DNA of 64,000 nt from the NCBI RefSeq assembly GCF_026790065.1, contig NZ_JALAMO010000007.1, positions 556,829 to 620,828 on the forward strand, written 5' to 3'. The notes under the pieces are model-generated. The model had not been told where the DNA came from. It did not search any database and saw only the letters and a program-made list of their open reading frames with translations. Of the stretch, positions 57,779-64,000 are shown one piece after another. Positions within the stretch are counted from its first letter, which is position 1, and each line of letters opens with the position of its first letter. Source of the DNA: Bacillus sp. N13C7. GTDB lineage: Bacteria > Bacillota > Bacilli > Bacillales > Bacillaceae. The position numbers and the translations under genes are program-made.

Positions 57779-58600
57779 ATGTCGTTTGTGATTTTGGTCG
57801 TACTGGGATTAATCGCAGGTACGGTAGGAAGCCTGATCGGGCTTGGCGGCGGAATTGTCATTGTGCCGGCTCTGATGTTTTTGAGCACAGTGACGCCGCT
57901 GTTTCAGGATGTAACGCCGCAGGTCGCGATTGGAACTTCGCTTTTGGTCATTATTTTTACGGGTCTTTCTTCAACTTTGGCTTATATTAAATATAAAACC
58001 GTTGATTATAAGAGCGGGCTCATTTTCTTTATCGGTTCAGGACCCGGCAGCATTATCGGGGCTTACGTGTCAAAGATGTTCAATTCAAACTCATTTTCCG
58101 TTTGGTTTGGCATTTTTATGATTCTGATTTCATTATCTTTAATGCTGAAAACGAAAGCCCGGCCGATCAACAAAGCGCACAAAGGGATTATTCGGACATT
58201 TCAGGATGATGCCGGTGAGCCTTATACGTACTCATATCAGGCCCCTGTCGGAATTGCCATTGCCTTTGTTGTCGGCTTTTTGGGAGGGCTTTTCGGAATT
58301 GGCGGCGGATCGCTGATGGTTCCGGCGATGATGCTGTTGTTCCTGTTTCCGCCGAAGGTTGCGGTGGCAACGTCCATGTTTATTATTTTCCTGTCTTCTA
58401 TGACAGGGTCTGTTTCACATATTATTTCCGGGCACGTCAATTGGCTGTATGCCCTGGCGCTTGTGCCCGGCGCTTGGTTCGGCGGAAAGCTTGGCGCCGC
58501 CATCAACAGAAAAATGCAGACGAAAACGATCGTTATGATCATGCGGATCGTATTGATTTTGATCGGCTGCCAGCTCATTTATGAAGGCATGTTCAGCTGA
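57779..58600 (+). CDS. yunE: TauE/SafE-family membrane permease YunE
   Basis: 273-residue membrane protein with about eight hydrophobic segments and two inverted repeats of the family glycine motif (SLIGLGGGIVIVPAL and GLFGIGGGSLMVPAM), which marks TauE/SafE (sulfite or organosulfur anion export/import). The substrate is unknown. It starts 17 bases after yunF. Confidence 0.87.
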   Translation: MSFVILVVLGLIAGTVGSLIGLGGGIVIVPALMFLSTVTPLFQDVTPQVAIGTSLLVIIFTGLSSTLAYIKYKTVDYKSGLIFFIGSGPGSIIGAYVSKMFNSNSFSVWFGIFMILISLSLMLKTKARPINKAHKGIIRTFQDDAGEPYTYSYQAPVGIAIAFVVGFLGGLFGIGGGSLMVPAMMLLFLFPPKVAVATSMFIIFLSSMTGSVSHIISGHVNWLYALALVPGAWFGGKLGAAINRKMQTKTIVMIMRIVLILIGCQLIYEGMFS

Positions 58601-58619
58601 ACGATTAGGGAGAGATAAT

Positions 58620-60008
58620 ATGAAGGAGAAGCTCCGCTTATATCATACAAATGATTTGCACAGCCATTTTGAAAACTGGCCGAAAATTGTAGATTATATC
58701 GAGCAGAAAAGAAAAGAGCATCAATCAGACAGCGAAGAGACGCTCGTTTTTGATATTGGCGATCATCTTGATCGTTTTCAATTCGTGACAGAGGCGACTT
58801 TCGGAAAAGCGAATGTCGATCTCTTAAACCGTCTTCACATTGATGGAGCGGCAATCGGCAATAACGAAGGAATTACGCTTCCGCATGAAGAGCTCGCTGC
58901 CTTGTATAATCATGCAGAATTTCCCGTTATCGTTTCCAATCTGTATGACAAAAACGGAAACCGTCCGTCCTGGGCGGTTCCTTACCATATCAAAACATTG
59001 AAAAACGGAATGACCATTGCGTTCTTAGGCGTAACCGTGCCATATTATCCTGTCTATGACAAGCTGGGATGGACGGTAACCGATGCTCTTGAAAGCATCA
59101 AGGAAACCATTCAGGAAGTGAAAGGACAGGCTGATATCATCGTTCTGCTGTCACATTTAGGCATTCTTGACGATCAGGCGGTGGCTGAAGCGGTGCCTGA
59201 GATTGATGTGATCCTTGAATCGCACACTCACCATTTGCTTGAAGATGGACAAGTGGTGAACGGCGTGTTGCTTGCCAGCGCCGAGAAATACGGGCATTAT
59301 GTCGGCTGTGTAGAAATCACGGTAGACAGCGAACAGCGAAGTATCATCAGCAAAACAGCGTCTGTGCAGAACATGGCGGATTGGACAGGAGAATCCGCAG
59401 AAACAAAAGCATTTCTCAAGGAAAAAGAACGTGAAGCCGAGGAGAAGCTGTCCGATGCCGTTGCGGAGCTTGCCCAGGATGCTGAGGTCAAGTGGTTTGA
59501 AGAATCAGAGCTGCCTTTGCTTTTGGCGTATGCGTTAAAGGAATGGTGCGGAACCGACATCAGTATGGTGAATTCCGGTGTCATTCTCGGTCCGCTGAAA
59601 GCAGGTCCTGTGACAAAGCTGGATCTGCACCGAATCTGTCCTCATCCGATCAACCCGGTGGCTGTCCGCTTGACGGGAGAAGAATTGAAAGAGACGATTA
59701 TCCATGCCGCTTCAGAACAAATGGAACAGCTCCGGATCAAAGGGCTCGGCTTCCGCGGAGAAGTGATGGGAAAAATGGTGTACGCGGGTGTTGATGTAGA
59801 AACGGAACGGCTGGATGATGGAATCACGCATGTCACACGGATCACCCTGAACGGGGAGGATATTGAAAAACATAAACCATACTCTGTCGCAGTGCTTGAC
59901 ATGTTTACGCTCGGCAGACTGTTTCCGATGATTCGCGACGCCGCAGAAAAAGAATATTTTATGCCGGAATTTTTGCGGGATCTGCTCGCCTGGAAGCTCG
60001 CGCATTAA
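58620..60008 (+). CDS. yunD: 5'-nucleotidase-family metallophosphoesterase YunD
   Basis: 462-residue cytosolic protein. The N-terminal metallophosphoesterase domain has LYHTNDLHSHFENW (Asp, His), FDIGDHLD, IGNNEG, LLSHLG and ESHTHH metal motifs; the C-terminal half is the 5'-nucleotidase substrate domain. No signal peptide, unlike typical secreted UshA members. ATG 58620 (TAGGGAGAGATAAT ahead) matches the 462-residue YunD; longer open frame adds unrelated residues. Confidence 0.9.
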   Translation: MKEKLRLYHTNDLHSHFENWPKIVDYIEQKRKEHQSDSEETLVFDIGDHLDRFQFVTEATFGKANVDLLNRLHIDGAAIGNNEGITLPHEELAALYNHAEFPVIVSNLYDKNGNRPSWAVPYHIKTLKNGMTIAFLGVTVPYYPVYDKLGWTVTDALESIKETIQEVKGQADIIVLLSHLGILDDQAVAEAVPEIDVILESHTHHLLEDGQVVNGVLLASAEKYGHYVGCVEITVDSEQRSIISKTASVQNMADWTGESAETKAFLKEKEREAEEKLSDAVAELAQDAEVKWFEESELPLLLAYALKEWCGTDISMVNSGVILGPLKAGPVTKLDLHRICPHPINPVAVRLTGEELKETIIHAASEQMEQLRIKGLGFRGEVMGKMVYAGVDVETERLDDGITHVTRITLNGEDIEKHKPYSVAVLDMFTLGRLFPMIRDAAEKEYFMPEFLRDLLAWKLAH

Positions 60009-60072
60009 GGCGGTCAGCCCACAACAAGCTGTGCCCTTCATCATAAAGTGATGAATGAAGGGAGTGGTTGAC

Positions 60073-60378
60073 GTGGTAAATCTGACACCAATCATGATAG
60101 AAGGACAGCCTTTTACAGCTGTGACAGTGAAGCTTCCAAAAACAAATTTTATGGCCGTCACCAATGATCACGGATACATTATGTGCGGTGCGCTTGATGT
60201 GGCGCTGCTCAATGAAAAATTAAAGGAGCGTGGCATTGTGGCGGGGCGTGCAGTTGGGGTTCGCACCATTGACCAGCTGCTAGACGCACCTTTAGAATCC
60301 GTCACGTACGCCGCGGAAGATCTCGGCATCCATGCCGGAATGAGCGGCAGAGACGCACTTTTAAAAATGGTGAAATAA
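60073..60378 (+). CDS. yunC: DUF1805 family protein YunC
   Basis: 101-residue protein of the DUF1805 family (PIMIEGQPFTAVTVKLPKTN, IMCGALDVALLNEK, RTIDQLLDAPLESVT). Function is unknown. GTG 60073 is used: GGAGTGGTTGAC precedes it and the length matches; an in-frame ATG 18 bases upstream is part of the region holding the ribosome site. Confidence 0.85.
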   Translation: MVNLTPIMIEGQPFTAVTVKLPKTNFMAVTNDHGYIMCGALDVALLNEKLKERGIVAGRAVGVRTIDQLLDAPLESVTYAAEDLGIHAGMSGRDALLKMVK

Positions 60379-60449
60379 AATAATTTGGCCCGGCTATTAC
60401 TATGTCCCCCCTTACAAGCATACATTGTGATATGTAAGGGGGGATTTTC

Positions 60450-61217
60450 TTGCCAAGATACCGCGGCCCTTTTCGCAAGAGAGGACCTTTGCCTTTCCGG
60501 TACGTGATGCTTCTGTCAGTTGTCTTTTTTATCCTGTCAACAACAGTCAGCCTTTGGATGATCAATGGCTCGATCAAACCTGTTTTAATGGACATCGGCG
60601 AGATGGAAACGAAGCGTATAGCGACAGAGGTGATCCAGGATTCGATAGAGGATTATATGTCTGACAGTGAGAATATGAAAGATATGTTTCAAATGAATTC
60701 TGATGAAAACGGAAACTTAACGACAATCGATTTTAATACACAGATTGTAAACAGTGTGAAAACAAAAGTAACGAAGCAGCTTCAGGCTCATCTGAAAGAG
60801 ATGGAAACCCACACCGGGCACAGCGGGGCTAGTGAAAACATTTTGATCAACATTCCGCTGGGACAGGTGACCGGCAACAGCCTCCTCGGAAACCTCGGCC
60901 CGAAAATCCCGGTTCGGTTCAATTTAATCGGTGACGCTTTTACAGATGTCAAAACCAAAATCAAGCCGTATGGCATTAATAATGCACTTATTGATATCAG
61001 CATCTTTGTCGAAATCAAAGTGAAGGTCATCATTCCGTTCGCAAGCAAAACCGCTGTCGTCACCAATAATGTGCCTGTATCGATTAAAGCCGTACAGGGC
61101 GAAGTGCCGCAGTTTTATAACGGAAGCGGCGCCTCCGGTGTCACGCCTTCTGTCCAGCTTCCGAGCAGCAAAGAAGAGGACAGTGCCGATTCGAAAAGTG
61201 AAAAAAGCAGCAAATAA
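60450..61217 (+). CDS. yunB: Sporulation protein YunB
   Basis: 255 residues with a basic N-terminus, one membrane segment (FRYVMLLSVVFFILSTTVSLWMI) and an extracytoplasmic beta-rich part (LINIPLGQVTGNSLLGNLGPK), ending in a Ser/Lys/Glu-rich tail. YunB is known as a SigE-dependent protein required for efficient sporulation in B. subtilis. TTG start at 60450 after AAGGGGGGATTTT. It converges on lytH through a shared terminator. Confidence 0.88.
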   Translation: MPRYRGPFRKRGPLPFRYVMLLSVVFFILSTTVSLWMINGSIKPVLMDIGEMETKRIATEVIQDSIEDYMSDSENMKDMFQMNSDENGNLTTIDFNTQIVNSVKTKVTKQLQAHLKEMETHTGHSGASENILINIPLGQVTGNSLLGNLGPKIPVRFNLIGDAFTDVKTKIKPYGINNALIDISIFVEIKVKVIIPFASKTAVVTNNVPVSIKAVQGEVPQFYNGSGASGVTPSVQLPSSKEEDSADSKSEKSSK

Positions 61218-61244
61218 GCCGCCTCTCGAAGAGGCGGCTTTTCA
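61216..61244. terminator. Bidirectional terminator between yunB and lytH
   Basis: AAGCCGCCTC / GAGGCGGCTTTTC hairpin between convergent genes. Confidence 0.85.
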
Positions 61245-62225
61245 TTATTTCTTCTTTTTGTATTCATAACGCTCCCACGCTCTCAAATGCGGGTATGGAT
61301 CAAATGACCATTCGGTTTTTCCGTTATCTTTGTACATGCCGTAGTGAAGATGCGGCGGGAATTTCCCGGCGGTTCCCGGCGGGCCGTATCCTGAGCTTCC
61401 GACTGATCCGATGACTTGGCCGGGTTCAACAATTTGTCCTGTTTTAATCCCTTTGGCAAACCCATTGAGATGGGCAAAATAATGATACGTATTGTTAATG
61501 TCTCTGATGCCGATTCTCCATCCTCCGAAGCGGTTCCAGCCCTTCATTTCAACTATGCCGTAGCAGGTCGATCTGACAGGAAGGCCGTAATGGGCAAAGA
61601 TATCCGTGCCTTCATGAATCCGTCTCCCCCCGAAGCCGCGGGCATCCCCCCACGTGCTGCGATAGCTGTAATCGGTTCTGATTGGAAGCGGAAATGCATG
61701 CTCGCCTAAATCAATATGGCCGTAGGCTTTAAACAGCTTCATGAATTCAGATATGATCCCCACTGTCTGATCACGACGGTAATAATTCCAAAGCCCAATA
61801 CGGATGTTGTCCTCATCTGTGCCATATGACAGTAAGTATTGGCTGAACGTATACAAAATATCTTCATCGTTGCTGACCTCTGCTTTCCCGTCACCGTCAC
61901 CATCCATTCCGATTCCGTCAAACACTTTAATGCTTAACGGCGCATCGTCTTTCGGATTCGGGTTTTCAGGCCCGCTCCAGATTTCATCCGGTATATAAAT
62001 GCTGATGATTCCCGCTTTGTCAGGCAGATCTTTTCGGTTGCTCCGCACGTTTTCCTCGTATTGATCTACAGCGGCGAGCGCATACCAAGGAATCTGCGTT
62101 ACAGCCTCGACTTTATGATATAATTCCATCCGTTTCGACAGCACTGGATCTGAAAGCTCTTTTCCAGACGCATAAGGCTCACACGCAAACAAAAGGAGAA
62201 GAAGGGCGGATAACAAAACTTTCAC
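61245..62225 (-). CDS. lytH: L-Ala-D-Glu endopeptidase LytH
   Basis: 326-residue exported M23 peptidase. A Sec signal (VKVLLSALLLLLFACEP) is followed by a lysozyme-like helical part and the M23 zinc domain with GGRRIHEGTDIFAHYG (HxxxD) and FPPHLHYGMY (HxH). It trims spore-cortex peptides to single L-alanine side chains. GTG 62225 is used (AAAGGAGATTATTTT ahead), giving the 326 residues known for LytH (yunA); SigK control is known from B. subtilis. Confidence 0.93.
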   Translation of the reverse strand: MKVLLSALLLLLFACEPYASGKELSDPVLSKRMELYHKVEAVTQIPWYALAAVDQYEENVRSNRKDLPDKAGIISIYIPDEIWSGPENPNPKDDAPLSIKVFDGIGMDGDGDGKAEVSNDEDILYTFSQYLLSYGTDEDNIRIGLWNYYRRDQTVGIISEFMKLFKAYGHIDLGEHAFPLPIRTDYSYRSTWGDARGFGGRRIHEGTDIFAHYGLPVRSTCYGIVEMKGWNRFGGWRIGIRDINNTYHYFAHLNGFAKGIKTGQIVEPGQVIGSVGSSGYGPPGTAGKFPPHLHYGMYKDNGKTEWSFDPYPHLRAWERYEYKKKK

Positions 62226-62459
62226 AAAATAATCTCCTTTCATATTGAATACACATAGTTTGCGGCAGTCTGGCTTAAAAATGTCAGTAATCATCTTCCC
62301 TTGTCGAGAAATTTTTCCTATGTTAAAGTGTCTAGAGAAAAGACTTTCTTTAGTTAGAAAAACATTATTTTTGTTGCAGAAATAGAACCTGCACCTTTCT
62401 CGTTTTCAGAATGTTTCGTGTCAGAAATTGAGTATATTGGATATTGGAGATGATGGGAA

Positions 62460-63356
62460 TTGGCAAAGAAAGACGAACACCTCAGAAAGCCCGAATGGCT
62501 CAAAATCAAATTAAATACAAATGAAAACTATACAGGGCTCAAAAAACTCATGCGGGAAAACAACCTGCATACCGTATGTGAAGAAGCAAAATGTCCGAAT
62601 ATTCATGAATGCTGGGCGGTCAGACGTACAGCTACATTTATGATTTTAGGTTCTGTTTGTACAAGAGCATGCCGTTTCTGTGCTGTCAAAACGGGCCTTC
62701 CAACTGAGCTTGATCTGCAGGAGCCGGAACGCGTAGCGGATTCTGTCGCACTTATGAACCTGAAACACGCGGTGATCACCGCTGTTGCGCGTGACGACCA
62801 GAAAGACGGCGGGGCAGGCATTTTCGCGGAAACTGTCCGTGCAATCCGCAGAAAAAGCCCATTTACAACAATTGAGGTGCTCCCGTCTGATATGGGCGGA
62901 AACTATGATAACCTGAAAACCTTGATGGATACACGCCCAGATATCCTGAATCACAATATCGAGACGGTTCGCCGCCTGACGCCAAGAGTCCGTGCGCGTG
63001 CGACGTACGACCGTTCGTTGGAATTCTTGCGCCGTGCAAAAGAAATGCAGCCTGACATTCCGACGAAATCAAGCATCATGATCGGACTCGGCGAAACGAA
63101 GGAAGAAATTATTGAAGTCATGGACGACCTCTTGGCAAACAACGTGGATATTATGGCAATCGGCCAATATCTGCAGCCGACGAAGAAACACTTGAAAGTC
63201 CAAAAATACTATCACCCTGATGAGTTTGCAGAATTAAAAGAAATCGCCATGCAAAAAGGCTTCAGCCACTGCGAAGCCGGTCCGCTTGTCCGTTCATCTT
63301 ACCACGCGGATGAACAGGTGAACGAAGCATCTAAAAAGCGCCAAGCACAAGCATAA
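62460..63356 (+). CDS. lipA: Lipoyl synthase LipA
   Basis: 298-residue radical SAM enzyme. The auxiliary cluster motif [12 protein letters not shown] and the radical SAM motif CTRACRFC are both intact, with the conserved late RSSYHA. It inserts two sulfurs into octanoyl groups bound on GcvH or E2 proteins; gcvH is at the other end of this window. TTG start at 62460 with TTGGAGATGATGGGAA. A terminator overlaps the downstream convergent yutC end. Confidence 0.96.
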   Translation: MAKKDEHLRKPEWLKIKLNTNENYTGLKKLMRENNLHTVCEEAKCPNIHECWAVRRTATFMILGSVCTRACRFCAVKTGLPTELDLQEPERVADSVALMNLKHAVITAVARDDQKDGGAGIFAETVRAIRRKSPFTTIEVLPSDMGGNYDNLKTLMDTRPDILNHNIETVRRLTPRVRARATYDRSLEFLRRAKEMQPDIPTKSSIMIGLGETKEEIIEVMDDLLANNVDIMAIGQYLQPTKKHLKVQKYYHPDEFAELKEIAMQKGFSHCEAGPLVRSSYHADEQVNEASKKRQAQA

Positions 63357-63362
63357 TGCCAA

Positions 63363-63388
63363 AACGCCAGATCATCTGGCGTTTTTGT
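63363..63388. terminator. Terminator between lipA and yutC
   Basis: AACGCCAGAT / ATCTGGCGTTTTT hairpin; the yutC stop codon lies within it. Confidence 0.85.
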
Positions 63389-64000
63389 CATTCTTATTGA
63401 TTTTCATGTCCTGGCGGGTTTCTCCGTTGGCATTTTCATTATCTGAGACAGGGCTTCCTTGCGGGGAGGCTTTCATTTCTTGAATCGTCCCAGACATGAT
63501 CTCTCTGATGTCTCTTGAACCGGAGCCGAGATTGCTGTAATTTTCAATCGACTGCATATGGTTTGGATTATCGGAAATATACACATGATAGTATCGCGGT
63601 ATTACAGAAGCCGCCGTTTTCTTCACCTGATCGGCGGTCAGCTCGCGGTTTTTGGAATCGGTTTTGTACACGACAAGCGCTTCTTGATCTGTCACCAGTG
63701 TGGCAGCATCTTGAATATGGGGGAGCTGAACCGTTACACTTGATATCATGTGAGCGGTTTCTTCCCGGTTCATCACTGGCGCTTTCTGCTGTTCGCCGTC
63801 AAATTGTTCTTTTTGATAGCGGACATAGCCAAATTGTTCGTTTTCATCATGGCGGTTAAAAGCCTCGTTGCGGTCAGACACATGAATGGGCCTGGTTTGA
63901 TTCTGCGCCTGATTCTGGACATTTTGCTCGGCATTATCGAGTCCTGTACCCCCGCACCCGGATAAAAGCCCGGTGAACAGGCAGAGACTGACAGCAGTTC
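63372..64000 (-). CDS. yutC: YhcN/YlaJ-family sporulation lipoprotein YutC, truncated by window edge
   Basis: The open frame runs through the right edge, so the gene is incomplete at its 5' end. The edge part is a lipoprotein signal peptide (CLFTGLLSGCGG with lipobox LSGC). After a Gln/Asn-rich linker comes the YhcN/YlaJ domain (AATLVTDQEALVVYK and SVIPRYYHVYISDNPNHMQSI). Members are spore membrane lipoproteins of unknown biochemical role. The frame from GTG at 63881 is an internal part, not the true start. Position next to lipA matches yutC. Confidence 0.88.
   Translation of the reverse strand, partial: TAVSLCLFTGLLSGCGGTGLDNAEQNVQNQAQNQTRPIHVSDRNEAFNRHDENEQFGYVRYQKEQFDGEQQKAPVMNREETAHMISSVTVQLPHIQDAATLVTDQEALVVYKTDSKNRELTADQVKKTAASVIPRYYHVYISDNPNHMQSIENYSNLGSGSRDIREIMSGTIQEMKASPQGSPVSDNENANGETRQDMKINKNDKNAR

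Overview
This window is chromosomal DNA from a Bacillus subtilis-group bacterium (B. subtilis or a close sister species). Gene content, gene order and encoded proteins match what I remember of the B. subtilis 168 yus-yur-puc-yun region nearly gene for gene. No search was run, so all names rest on recognition of sequence and context. AAAGGAGG-type ribosome binding sites and frequent TTG/GTG starts fit this group.

Layout: (1) 1-4035, end of fadE, then yusI, gcvH, yusG, yusF, yusE and yusD. (2) 4083-6886, SAM riboswitch and the metNPQ methionine importer. (3) 6887-7877, a duplicated terminator flanking an intergenic repeat, yurZ and a small ORF. (4) 8070-13257, the sufCDSUB iron-sulfur assembly operon. 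(5) 13467-16534, a small ArsR-type regulator with a possibly leaderless promoter, yurT, two small spore-type proteins, yurR and yurQ. (6) 16749-23830, the frl fructosamine uptake and degradation locus with palindromic FrlR-type operators. (7) 23863-25861, secreted nuclease bsn and a decayed TrpD2-like pseudogene. (8) 26074-33993, pucFG and pucABCDE for purine breakdown. (9) about 34450-48650, an accessory RiPP island. (10) 48680-56431, pucMLKJ, pucR and pucH. (11) 56528-64000, yunG to yunB, lytH, lipA and the start of yutC.

The island is the notable part. It lies between the convergent pucE and pucM genes and encodes a complete-looking modified-peptide pathway: a YcaO azoline synthetase with a C-terminal PxPxP tail, a CxxC/CxxC E1-like partner, a leader-binding/SagB-type fusion, a second SagB-like oxidase, five tandem Ser/Thr-rich precursor peptides, an RRE-M50 protease fusion, and a split LanB dehydratase (846-aa glutamylation and 294-aa elimination proteins). 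An ABC-2 transporter with a small winged-helix regulator diverges from it, and an ECF sigma factor with two membrane proteins converges on it. No separate thiopeptide pyridine synthase is visible, so the likely products are linear peptides carrying azoles and dehydroamino acids, in the style of goadsporin but with five precursors, one of which has no cysteine in its core. I do not recognise this as a described system.

The purine genes around the island form one pathway: PucABCDE (hypoxanthine/xanthine to urate), PucJK (import), PucL and PucM (urate to allantoin), PucH (allantoin to allantoate), PucF and PucG (allantoate nitrogen release), controlled by PucR.
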